Shown here in pieces: positions 35,057-42,987 of a stretch of 64,000 nucleotides of DNA. The DNA comes from Bacteroidota bacterium (GTDB lineage Bacteria > Bacteroidota > Ignavibacteria > Palsa-1295), in assembly GCA_021324735.1 (NCBI GenBank), contig JAJPIO010000007.1, positions 1 to 64,000 on the forward strand, in the 5' to 3' direction. The position numbers and the translations under genes were made by a program. Below the pieces are notes generated by a model. That model searched no databases. It was not told the DNA's origin and saw only the letters and a list, made by a program, of their open reading frames with translations. Every line of letters starts with the position of its first letter. Position 1 is the first letter of the stretch.

Positions 35057-35501
35057 GGTCGAGTAGCCAGCGCTTGCGCCAAAGCCCACCGCCATAGCCC
35101 GTGAGCGAACCATCACTACCGATCACGCGATGACAAGGGATAACGATCGCAATGGGATTAGCACCATTGGCACGTCCTACCGCCCGAATTGCTCCGAGAT
35201 TATTTAGCCGCCTGGCTATATCGAGATAAGAGCAAGTAGCACCAAACGGAATGGAGGTTAACTCCTGCCAAACTTGCTTCTCAAATGCTGTCCCCTGGGG
35301 TTCAAGCTGTAGTGTAAATTCTGTGCGGCCGCCGCGAAAAAAATCCTGAAGTTCCTCGATCGCTTTTTGGGTTAATGGTGACGGGCTCTGCTCCACAGAA
35401 GGGGCTTCTACAAAAAGAATAGACGAAATGGCCTCCGCGGTTGCGGAGATCTGTATATGGCCAACGGGCGACTCGAACGATTCGATGAATAACTGTTCCA
35501 C
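35022..35501 (-). CDS. ogt: methylated-DNA--protein-cysteine methyltransferase
   Basis: A suicide repair protein that takes the methyl group from O6-methylguanine (and O4-methylthymine) onto its own cysteine. The 159-residue protein has the hallmark IVIPCHRVIGSDGSLTGYGG with acceptor C123, preceded by the helix RAVGRANGANP and the DNA-binding TAFEKQVWQEL. The N-terminal domain is short but normal for single-domain Ogt proteins. It leads the run ogt / membrane protein / rsmA / PAP2. Confidence 0.94.
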   Translation of the reverse strand: MEQLFIESFESPVGHIQISATAEAISSILFVEAPSVEQSPSPLTQKAIEELQDFFRGGRTEFTLQLEPQGTAFEKQVWQELTSIPFGATCSYLDIARRLNNLGAIRAVGRANGANPIAIVIPCHRVIGSDGSLTGYGGGLWRKRWLLDHEARVAGSVLF

Positions 35502-35595
35502 CTTCTCAGAACAGCGCTTTTTGGTGGTGAAATCCTTTAAATAACGGTATATTCTGTCACGAACTCAAATAGGTCAAGTGCCGTTATTTTTTTCA

Positions 35596-35647
35596 CGTCG
35601 TGCTTTGACCAACAGCTTGCCGCGACGCTAAATAAGCAGCTAAAGCG
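35596..35647 (+). ncRNA. SAM-II-type riboswitch candidate upstream of metH
   Basis: The segment fits the compact H-type pseudoknot of SAM-II. P1 is 7 bp (CGTCGTG 35596-35602 with CGCGACG 35621-35627, one G-U). Its loop begins CTTTGACC, at the place of the conserved AUUUxxCC segment. After P1 follows CTAAATAAGCAGCTAAA, matching the conserved tail pattern (..AAA.AAG..GCUAAA, 35628-35644). Loop GCTT can pair with AAGC, and GCTTT with AAAGC, giving the pseudoknot. SAM-II senses S-adenosylmethionine and controls methionine genes. The next gene is a methionine synthase. The comparison is from memory of the family; a covariance-model scan is needed. Confidence 0.68.
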
Positions 35648-35695
35648 TGTAAGAGCGCGCAGCCACGGTTGCGCAATTAATTCTAAACTACTTGC

Positions 35696-35746
35696 ACACC
35701 CCGTTGGTCGAGGCGCAACGTGCGTCCGTAACTAACGGGGTGTTTT
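35696..35746 (+). terminator. terminator-like hairpin that also covers the metH ribosome site
   Basis: A 13-bp stem (ACACCCCGTTGGT at 35696-35708 with ACTAACGGGGTGT at 35731-35743, one G-U) is followed by TTTTGT and then the metH ATG at 35749. The internal GGCGCA / TGCG(T)CC can extend it. The right arm contains GGGG 9 nt before the start codon, so the hairpin could either stop transcription or hide the ribosome site. The left-arm segment CTTgcACAC can alternatively pair with GTGTAAG (35647-35653) at the edge of the riboswitch, a possible antiterminator. Confidence 0.65.
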
Positions 35747-35748
35747 GT

Positions 35749-37578
35749 ATGATGGACCTTCAGAATATTATTCGAGAGCGCGTGCTGGTGTTTGACGGGG
35801 CGACTGGCACCAACCTTCAGACGCAAAACCTGACACCCGATGATTTTGGTGGAGAGCACCTCGCTGGCTGTAATGAGTATCTCATTCGTTCAAAGCCATC
35901 GGCGGTCGAACGAGTACACTCCGACTACCTTTCGGCTGGTGCTGACATTATCGAGACCGACACCTTTGGCTCGTCCTCCATTGTGCTCGCAGAATATGGT
36001 ATTGAATCGCTCGCGTATGAACTTTCGAAGGAAGGCGCCGCTATTGCTAAACGCATGGCGAAAGAATTTTCGACGAAAGAAAAACCGCGCTTTGTAGCAG
36101 GCTCCATCGGACCCACCACGAAATTACCTTCGCTCGGACATATTACGTTCGATGCGATGCATAACTCTTATTACGAGCAAATGGCCGGCTTGCTCGATGG
36201 CGGCGCCGATCTCTTTATCATCGAGACCTGTCAGGACCTACTACAGATCAAGGCTGCACTTGCAGCAGCGCAAGACCTATTCCGCGATAAGCGAGTGCGT
36301 ATTCCGGTCATTACCTCTGTCACGATCGAAACAATGGGGACGATGCTCATGGGTACCGAGATCGGTGCAGCGCTTACGGCGCTCGAGCCATACGATATCA
36401 TTTCCATGATCGGAATGAACTGCGCGACCGGGCCAAAAGAAATGGAAGAGAACGTGCGCTATCTGACGCAAACTTCTCCGCTCCCGGTCTTTTGTATGCC
36501 CAATGCCGGTTTGCCCGAAAACATCGGGGGCGTAGCACATTACCATCTGACGCCGGAAGAGCTGGAACGCCACATGAAGCATTTCATTGCCGATCTCGGC
36601 GTATCGGTCGTTGGCGGATGCTGTGGGACAACAAAAGAGCATATTGGCCGGCTCGCAAGTTTAGCAAGCACGGTATCGCCGAAGCAGCGAACGTTCGAGT
36701 GGACTCCTTCCGCAGCCTCCATCTACTCCTCCGTACCGATGCACGTGGAGCCAGCACCCGTTATCGTTGGCGAACGGTGCAATACGAATGGCTCGAAGAA
36801 ATTCCGCGAGCTATTACTCGCTGAAGAATGGGATACTGCCGTTTCAATGGCGAAGGAGCAGGTCAAGGAAGGTGCCCACATGCTGGACCTCTGCGTAGCC
36901 TACGTCGGCCGCGATGAAGTACGCGATATGCACGAGGTGATCACTCGCATGAATACCGCCGTAACAGTGCCGCTCGTTATCGACTCCACGGAATATCAGG
37001 TCATCGAAGAGGCGCTTAAGCATTACGCAGGTCGTGCGATCGTCAACTCCATTAACATGGAAGATGGCGAGGAGAGGATGGCGCACGTTCTACCGTTATG
37101 CAAAAAGTACGGTGCGGCCGTCATCGCTCTTACCATCGATGAAGACGGAATGGCCAAGACTCGCGAAAAGAAATTTCAGATCGCCGAACGTATTATCGAT
37201 CTCTCGGTCAACAAATATGGAATGCGAGAAGAAGACCTCGTCTTCGATACACTTACGTTCACACTTGGTTCAGGTGACGAAGAATTTCGCAAAGCCGGCA
37301 TCGAAACGATAGAAGCAATTCGCATGATCAAACAGGCTCATCCGAAGTGCAAGACAATTCTCGGCGTCTCCAACATTTCGTTCGGACTCAACCCTCACTC
37401 GCGTCATGTGCTGAACTCCGTATTTCTGCATTACGCCATCGAAGCAGGACTCGACATGGCGATCGTACACGCGGCGAAGATCATGCCGCTCCATAAGATC
37501 GACGAGCGCGGACGCGAATTAGCCAAACAGATCGTCTTCGACGAACGCATATTCGAGGAAGTGGCTGTAGCGGCGTAA
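35749..37578 (+). CDS. metH: methionine synthase, homocysteine- and folate-binding modules only
   Basis: This protein covers the first two modules of cobalamin-dependent methionine synthase. The homocysteine module (about residues 1-320) has FDGATGTNLQ, GMNCATGP and GGCCGTTKEH, the three zinc-binding cysteines. The methyltetrahydrofolate-binding TIM barrel (about 340-605) has IVGERCNTNGSKKF, LDLCVAYVGRDE, PLVIDSTE and LGVSNISFGLNP. It stops there: the cobalamin-binding and reactivation domains of a full ~1200-residue MetH are absent, and no such gene is adjacent. Start chosen at 35749 (or the next Met, 35752), just after a strong hairpin; the upstream in-frame codons overlap the regulatory leader. 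Control by SAM is inferred. Confidence 0.9.
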   Translation: MMDLQNIIRERVLVFDGATGTNLQTQNLTPDDFGGEHLAGCNEYLIRSKPSAVERVHSDYLSAGADIIETDTFGSSSIVLAEYGIESLAYELSKEGAAIAKRMAKEFSTKEKPRFVAGSIGPTTKLPSLGHITFDAMHNSYYEQMAGLLDGGADLFIIETCQDLLQIKAALAAAQDLFRDKRVRIPVITSVTIETMGTMLMGTEIGAALTALEPYDIISMIGMNCATGPKEMEENVRYLTQTSPLPVFCMPNAGLPENIGGVAHYHLTPEELERHMKHFIADLGVSVVGGCCGTTKEHIGRLASLASTVSPKQRTFEWTPSAASIYSSVPMHVEPAPVIVGERCNTNGSKKFRELLLAEEWDTAVSMAKEQVKEGAHMLDLCVAYVGRDEVRDMHEVITRMNTAVTVPLVIDSTEYQVIEEALKHYAGRAIVNSINMEDGEERMAHVLPLCKKYGAAVIALTIDEDGMAKTREKKFQIAERIIDLSVNKYGMREEDLVFDTLTFTLGSGDEEFRKAGIETIEAIRMIKQAHPKCKTILGVSNISFGLNPHSRHVLNSVFLHYAIEAGLDMAIVHAAKIMPLHKIDERGRELAKQIVFDERIFEEVAVAA

Positions 37579-37589
37579 TAGCTGAATTT

Positions 37590-39113
37590 TTAGAACCGAT
37601 AATTAAACGTCACCGCCACATCATCGCGGTTAACAGCATCATCGGAGATACCGGCACTTATAGTTGACCCTTCTGGTGTCAGGTCGTTATAGATCGTGTG
37701 GAATGTGTGGTAGCTCGAGCGGCGCCAGGAACCCTCGAGAAGGATCGATTTCGAAAGCAAAATTCCAAGTCCGGCGGACATCGTCTTCGTATTATAGGAC
37801 GACGGATCGTTCTTGTACGGAGATGGCTCGACTCCATATCCTGCTCGAACGCTAAGACCTAAAAGCGGAAAAACATACTCCGCACCTAAATTCCACGAGA
37901 GCACACCGCGTAACGAGTCGCGGGCGAGATCATTCTCGTGAGTCATATCGAAGCTGCTGTTGTTGAATCGGAGCTGTGAGAGATCAGCATAGCTGACGCT
38001 AAGAGCGCCGGTTAGCCCTGCCACATGAACGGAAGCGCCAGCCCCAAATCGCATAGGAGTGATAACATCGTATTCATCCGCTCCCGTAAATGCACCAGTG
38101 GTGTTATCCGTAGAAAGTATCTGAGGATACGAACCGCCAAATTGTGCTACGCCGGTCCTGCTCCAACTTTCGTTGATATGCAGTGCCTGTGGCGTCTCGA
38201 TCGTCAACCCAAAACGAAATATTTCGCGGTTGACCAACAAGCCCAATTTCAGGCTTGCACCACTTTGATCCTGGTGGTAGCTATCGGTGATGGTCGCAGT
38301 CTGGAAATGCGCCGGTGGATAGACGTTCGTATCATTCGCGAAAATACCGTTGACATCTGTTTCCGTGTATTGGAATGTGTTATCGTACGAGCCGAAGAGA
38401 ATATTAATGGTCGCACCAGCAGAAACACCTTCTGCGATATCGATACCGCCGCCAATTCGAATAGCGTTGAGTCCACCTTCGGTCGTCAGCGTCCCCAATT
38501 GCTGGAGCCCGCCCTTAAATGGCGTCGAAAGCGTAAAAGCGCCGGAATCCGGCACACCATACGTTAAGCCGATAGCATAGGCAAGATTATTCGATTCCAG
38601 ATACGCACGATTACCGGTCGAAGTAGCGCCGCCTTGTGCATGTTGATAATCGAGAAAGTTTTGTGTATTAAAAAACGACGAGTTTGGGTTGACCGCCTTA
38701 AAGGAGTACGTCCCATCATAATCTCGAACGCGATCGAACGACACGCCCATCGCAAAATGCCCACGCGTCGTGCTGAATGGCGTTGCTAGACCGATCCCGG
38801 AGAAGGAAGTGGAGTTGATCGAGCTGGTACTGGAGGATCCTAAAAAATCTGCGGTCGATCCGTGTGTGCGATTAAAAAGCGAGAACGAAAATTCCTGTGA
38901 AGCGAGCGGAGCCAGCGCCGCGGGGTTAAAGTCGAGCGCACTGATACCATCTGCTGCAGAAATAAGACTTCCATCCATCGCCAACCCACGGGCGCCGCTC
39001 GGAAGAGGGTCCGTTGACAATAACAGACCTTCGCTAAATTGAGCCGTGGCTACGGATGGCAGCGCACTAAGAAGGATCGCGAAAAGCGAAAAGAAAACTT
39101 TTGAGCGAGTCAT
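37590..39113 (-). CDS. outer-membrane beta-barrel protein, OmpP1/FadL-PorV-like
   Basis: A 507-residue outer-membrane barrel. I start at the Met at 39113 because it opens a clean signal peptide (RSKVFFSLFAILLSALPSVATAQ). Directly after comes SGARGLAMDGSLISAADGISALDFNPAALAPL, the phrase that opens FadL/OmpP1 and PorV/PorQ-type barrels. The rest is strand-rich, ending in DVAVTFNYRF with a terminal Phe, typical for BAM-assembled barrels. It could carry hydrophobic compounds or, like PorV, help T9SS cargo reach the surface; the sequence does not decide. It converges on metH (12-bp gap). Confidence 0.82.
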   Translation of the reverse strand: MTRSKVFFSLFAILLSALPSVATAQFSEGLLLSTDPLPSGARGLAMDGSLISAADGISALDFNPAALAPLASQEFSFSLFNRTHGSTADFLGSSSTSSINSTSFSGIGLATPFSTTRGHFAMGVSFDRVRDYDGTYSFKAVNPNSSFFNTQNFLDYQHAQGGATSTGNRAYLESNNLAYAIGLTYGVPDSGAFTLSTPFKGGLQQLGTLTTEGGLNAIRIGGGIDIAEGVSAGATINILFGSYDNTFQYTETDVNGIFANDTNVYPPAHFQTATITDSYHQDQSGASLKLGLLVNREIFRFGLTIETPQALHINESWSRTGVAQFGGSYPQILSTDNTTGAFTGADEYDVITPMRFGAGASVHVAGLTGALSVSYADLSQLRFNNSSFDMTHENDLARDSLRGVLSWNLGAEYVFPLLGLSVRAGYGVEPSPYKNDPSSYNTKTMSAGLGILLSKSILLEGSWRRSSYHTFHTIYNDLTPEGSTISAGISDDAVNRDDVAVTFNYRF

Positions 39114-39154
39114 AATTGTGAATGGCTTTTTAGAGCAACCACATTGAGAGAGAA

Positions 39155-39180
39155 GCACACGTTACCGTGTGCCTCTTTTT
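39155..39180. terminator. hairpin between two minus-strand genes
   Basis: GCACACG (39155-39161) and CGTGTGC (39166-39172) form a perfect 7-bp stem with a TTAC loop. On the plus strand CTCTTTTT follows; on the minus strand TTCTCTCTC follows. It lies directly after the stop of the Gly/Ser-rich gene and before the FadL-like gene, so it most likely ends the former. Confidence 0.6.
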
Positions 39181-39192
39181 CTATATCAATTA

Positions 39193-40569
39193 TTAACGGG
39201 CGTTTCCGCCTTCGCGAGAATGACCTCCGCTGGACGAACTCCGTTCACCCCCGCCACTGCGGCCTGAGGCTCCGCCGGAGCTTGAACTTCCACCAGAATT
39301 GGAAGAGCGAGGAGAAGAGGAGCCACCTCCATACGATGCTCCGCCAGAGGAGCGTGAGGCACCGGAATAAGAGCCAGCGCGACCATACGCGCGTCCACCG
39401 CTGTACCCATTGCCGCCGTAATTGTAGTTGCGTCCGGCCGGACCATAACTGCGCGATACCGCAGCCGAACCTGCATTACCTTGTGCCGAGCGACGAACAA
39501 CCACTACACGTTGCTTACCCGACATATCACGCATCGTTGTTGTGGTGGATACTACTTCACCGGCGGAACGGCGAATGATCACCGGATGAGAAGGAAAACT
39601 GGAGGCACCGCCAGATCTGTCGTTCGAAGTAGTGACCGCCGCCTCTTCATGCGTGATCGAGCCACCAACGCTCGGTGCAACTACATGCACTGGTGCATTA
39701 CGATCACCAGTCATAGATTCTGTAGAAACATTAACGGGGGTGTTGTTAGCGGGTGCGCTCGTACGTGCAATAGTTGGGTTTATCGTTCGGCCACCATTTG
39801 CTGCGATCGAAGCGTTATTCGGCCCCAGGGAGTTTACGCCGATCGTCGAGTGCTGCCCCGGCAGTGAGGTCATTACCGAACGCGACTCTCCACCTAAACG
39901 ACCCGTGTGTGGAATTTGCAGCGTATTGCCGCGGAATCGATCATCATCAAACCGATGGTATCCCCAATTGGGATTGTAGCCGTAGTACGGATAATAATAT
40001 CCCGGACCATAATAGGAATAGAACGGCGCGTAGCAATCATAGACCGGTGGATAGAACCCAGCATAATAACCGCCACAATAGCCTGCCCCATAATAGGGAT
40101 AATACCAATCGGGATAATAGGCATACCAGGGGCTATACCAGGAGTGATAACCCCACCATGGATAACCAACTTAGATCGAAATTACGGCATGATGATGTGG
40201 ATGCCAGTAGTAATCCCAATACGATGGATAATTCCACGAGTCATCGTAGTAATTATTGATGATCGTCGTAGAACCATCCTCGGCAGCTGGAGCAAGCTGT
40301 GCTTTGGGATGTTCGTCGATAAAAATGGTATCGCCTTTTACGACGGTATCATATTTAGCCGTCATTTGGCTTGCGGGCGGCGCTTGCGCCGGACGCTCCA
40401 CTATCGTATCCGAATGTACCGGTCGGGGAGCTTTATGAACGTGGCCAGTATAGCCATAATAATCTCCCTGATTTCCGGAGAACTGCGTATAGCAGCCGAT
40501 CAGTAAACTCGATGACGTGATGAAGAGAAGGATGCCGAGCGCGTTAGCTCGAAGATGGGCCGGTTTCAT
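39193..40569 (-). pseudogene. Tyr/Trp- and Gly/Ser-rich lipoprotein gene interrupted by one in-frame stop
   Basis: One continuous reading frame of 458 sense positions is broken only by a TAA at 40171-40173. The first part (132 residues) has a lipoprotein signal (SSSLLIGC), a Pro/Thr-rich stretch and a Tyr/Trp/His-rich end (PSYWDYYWHPHHH). In the same frame past the stop the composition continues smoothly (VGYPWWGYHSWY, many YY and YP pairs to about 39960). It then becomes Ser/Thr-rich and finally a Gly/Ser tail (GGSSSSGGASGRSGGG). There is no frameshift. A single base change from TAT or TAC (Tyr) would create TAA. It is either a fresh nonsense mutation, a read-through, or a sequencing error. 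Function unknown. Confidence 0.75.
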
Positions 40570-40743
40570 AGGCGGTAGCGAATGCTCATGGTTAATTCAC
40601 GCTTTTATAAGTCCCGGTGAAGAAGCGTGGGGATAAGCAGTCATTTTTCCCCGTACTCTTCTAACGCAAATCTACTACACAAGTGACCAAAAATCACTAA
40701 CTATCTCGTTAATTCGCATTAATACCCCAGATGAGTGCTATTA

Positions 40744-40772
40744 TTGTCCGGTGAGAAGTATTCGTATTTTTG
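40744..40772 (+). promoter_or_regulatory. Bacteroidota-type promoter giving a leaderless mRNA
   Basis: TTG at 40744-40746 and TATTTTTG at 40765-40772 are separated by 18 bp, as at 5629-5657. The ATG of the following gene is at 40777, only 4 bp after the -7 element, so the transcript should begin at or next to the start codon. Confidence 0.6.
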
Positions 40773-40776
40773 AAGC

Positions 40777-41226
40777 ATGAAACGCATCCACGCCAGTTTA
40801 CCCATCCTGTCCCTGATATTTATTGCCTCCTGCGGGCATGGCCCCGCACGCCTCGTTGATAAGGTAAAAGAGATACCCGCGCTCGGTGCCAGAGATACGA
40901 TGTTCATGGAGCGATCGAGCTTTTGGGATCGCGATCACACCGTCGCACGAGTGGATTCGAACCGTCAAACGATCAGCTTTAAGCCGGCAGCCAATGAAGT
41001 ATTATTTGTCACGCTCCGTAATATGGGTGGTGTACCGTTAAAGCGTGATACGATCCGTGGGGTGAAGCGTGAACCGGCAGAACTCTTTCTTCATACCGGG
41101 ACGAGGGACACCAACATGCATCTCACCATTGAAAGCACGGATGCAAGGCGCCAGCCGACCGATGTCGTGATCTACATCCGCAATCGCGATTCGGTCTATC
41201 GCGAATTTCTTTTCTTCGGAAAGTAG
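40777..41226 (+). CDS. small lipoprotein, unknown function
   Basis: A 149-residue lipoprotein: MKRIHASLPILSLIFIASC is a standard signal with lipid Cys19. The mature part appears to be one beta-sandwich (ISFKPAANEVLFVTLRNMGG, KREPAELFLHTGT, VVIYIRNRDSVYREFLFFGK). The acidic and charged first 40 residues are likely a linker. No family recognised. A TTG-N18-TAnnTTTG promoter lies immediately upstream and suggests a leaderless message. Confidence 0.7.
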   Translation: MKRIHASLPILSLIFIASCGHGPARLVDKVKEIPALGARDTMFMERSSFWDRDHTVARVDSNRQTISFKPAANEVLFVTLRNMGGVPLKRDTIRGVKREPAELFLHTGTRDTNMHLTIESTDARRQPTDVVIYIRNRDSVYREFLFFGK

Positions 41227-41324
41227 CGCGACCTTTCGGGCGTTCATGTGTACTTGTGGGGTTGTCTTTGGTGTCTAACACACACCGCTGTTTTCCTTTG
41301 TTTTCATCAACCTCAATCACTCTC

Positions 41325-42914
41325 ATGAATAATCGATACAATTTAAAATTTGCAGTCCTATCCTTGTTGGTCGTGCTCGCAATTAATTCGTTTACCGCAT
41401 CTCCAAGCGTTGGTCAATGGGCAAAAAAAGCTGCGATTCCGGGGCCAGGAAGAGATGCTGCCTGTGAGTTCAGCATTGGCTCGAAACTGTATTTCGGCGG
41501 CGGATTCATTCTATCGACCGCATTTGAAGAATACGATCCTGCAACAAACCAATGGACTCCGAAAGCTTCTATTCCGACCACAAAGCGCTATCGCGCCTGG
41601 GCCGTTAGCTTTTCGATCGGCTCCAAAGGATATGTAGCCACCGGTCAATCCGATACCATAGACGGCGGACAGCCTACCGTGACGAACGATCTGTGGGAAT
41701 ATGATCCCTCTACCGATAAATGGACTCGTAAAGCAAACCTCCCAGGCCCTTCCCGCGATGGTGCAATGGTCTTCGTAGTCAATGGCAAAGCATACGTTGG
41801 TGCCGGCGTTGACTCGGCGTATCATTATCTTGGTGACTTGTGGGAATACGATCCGACTCTTGATAAATGGACACCAAAGGCCAGTCTTCCTAATGGCCCT
41901 GTCGGATTCCCGATGGCTTTTTCTATTGGCTCTAAGGGATATATGGTTGGAGGAGGCTCGCCGACTGAACTTACCGATGCGTTCTCCTACGATCCTTCCA
42001 CCGATTCATGGGACGTCATCGCACCGTTCCCAGGTATCGCTCGCGAGGCTGGTGTGGGATTCTCGATCGATACGTTAGGATACGTTGGACTGGGTGAAGC
42101 AAATTACAGCAAGACCTATTCTGACTTTTATTCGTACAATCCAACTACTGATACCTGGTCCGCCTCGCTCCAAGGATTTCCTTATAAGCTCGGATATGGT
42201 TGGCCTTCTGCCGCCGTTATCGGTCATGCTGTATTCATTGGTGGAGGCGCCGATCAGAATTTTGCTTATAGCACTTCGTTATGGAGTTACAGCACGGTTC
42301 CGACCGCGAAGGGAGTTCTGACGATTGCGCACTCATCGCTTGATTTTGGCTCTGTTACAGTCGGTATGGATTCTATTCTCTCGTTGGGAGTAAAGAATAC
42401 CGGCCAGGCACCGATTACGATCAACTCGTTAAGTATCACTGGTGCCAATGCTGCAGAATTCAACACCGATGCATTTAGCTCCACTACATTGAATGCCGGC
42501 GATTCGATCACACTGCATTTAACGTTTCAACCGGTAACAGCGGGACAAGCGACTGCTATTTTGAATCTTAATACCTCGGACAATTCACCTGTCATCGTTA
42601 TCTTACAAGGCATGGCTCAAGCTCATGCGTCAGTACAGACCGGTAACTCGACACCTCGTGTCAGTCTCTCCATGATGCCAAACCCCTCACACGGAATTGT
42701 GACTGTGCATCTGAATTCAAACTATCTTTCGGATGGTGTGCTCGAAGTATTCGATGTGTCAGGGCATTCGGTCCTTTGCCAATTCATCGGTATGGTAAGC
42801 GCTGGCGAGCATGAGTTTTCCCTCGACGCCAGTTCTCTCCACAACGGTGACTATTTTTTACAGGTCACGTCCAATGGTGAATCGCTACGCACTCGTTTTA
42901 CTGTCGAGCATTAA
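41325..42914 (+). CDS. secreted Kelch-repeat protein with Hydin-like and T9SS domains
   Basis: A 529-residue exported protein. The start at 41325 is chosen because the Met there opens the signal peptide (LKFAVLSLLVVLAINSF); the in-frame codons before it add nothing. Six Kelch repeats (about 30-310) are visible by WTPKASIPTT, WEYDPSTDKWTRKANLPGP and WEYDPTLDKWTPKASLP, each with a GG or GxG turn. A choice-of-anchor-D sandwich follows (about 320-425, LDFGSVTVGMDS). The last ~85 residues (SMMPNPSHGIVTVHL to FTVEH) are a T9SS sorting domain. Probably a cell-surface binding protein. A strong terminator follows the stop. Confidence 0.85.
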   Translation: MNNRYNLKFAVLSLLVVLAINSFTASPSVGQWAKKAAIPGPGRDAACEFSIGSKLYFGGGFILSTAFEEYDPATNQWTPKASIPTTKRYRAWAVSFSIGSKGYVATGQSDTIDGGQPTVTNDLWEYDPSTDKWTRKANLPGPSRDGAMVFVVNGKAYVGAGVDSAYHYLGDLWEYDPTLDKWTPKASLPNGPVGFPMAFSIGSKGYMVGGGSPTELTDAFSYDPSTDSWDVIAPFPGIAREAGVGFSIDTLGYVGLGEANYSKTYSDFYSYNPTTDTWSASLQGFPYKLGYGWPSAAVIGHAVFIGGGADQNFAYSTSLWSYSTVPTAKGVLTIAHSSLDFGSVTVGMDSILSLGVKNTGQAPITINSLSITGANAAEFNTDAFSSTTLNAGDSITLHLTFQPVTAGQATAILNLNTSDNSPVIVILQGMAQAHASVQTGNSTPRVSLSMMPNPSHGIVTVHLNSNYLSDGVLEVFDVSGHSVLCQFIGMVSAGEHEFSLDASSLHNGDYFLQVTSNGESLRTRFTVEH

Positions 42915-42946
42915 CAAGTAGAAGTGTTTTTGCATAAAAGGTAGGA

Positions 42947-42981
42947 ACAACAGGGCCGGCTATCGGCCCTGTTGTATCTTT
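42947..42981 (+). terminator. intrinsic terminator after the Kelch gene
   Basis: A perfect 12-bp stem ACAACAGGGCCG (42947-42958) and CGGCCCTGTTGT (42964-42975) with loop GCTAT is followed by ATCTTT. Its T-rich tail is part of TATCTTTG (42975-42982), a match to the -7 promoter element, and the next gene starts at 42988. Terminator and promoter therefore overlap. Confidence 0.75.
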
Positions 42982-42982
42982 G
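42975..42982 (+). promoter_or_regulatory. possible -7 element (leaderless) for the esterase-like gene
   Basis: TATCTTTG matches TAnnTTTG and ends 5 bp before the ATG at 42988. No TTG lies 18 bp upstream; that position is inside the terminator stem. The match could be chance. Confidence 0.35.
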
Positions 42983-42987
42983 CAGCC

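Noticed and set aside
35502-35748. Cobalamin or SAM-I riboswitch before metH
   Set aside because: The B12-box and the SAM-I core are not present; the SAM-II layout fits better.
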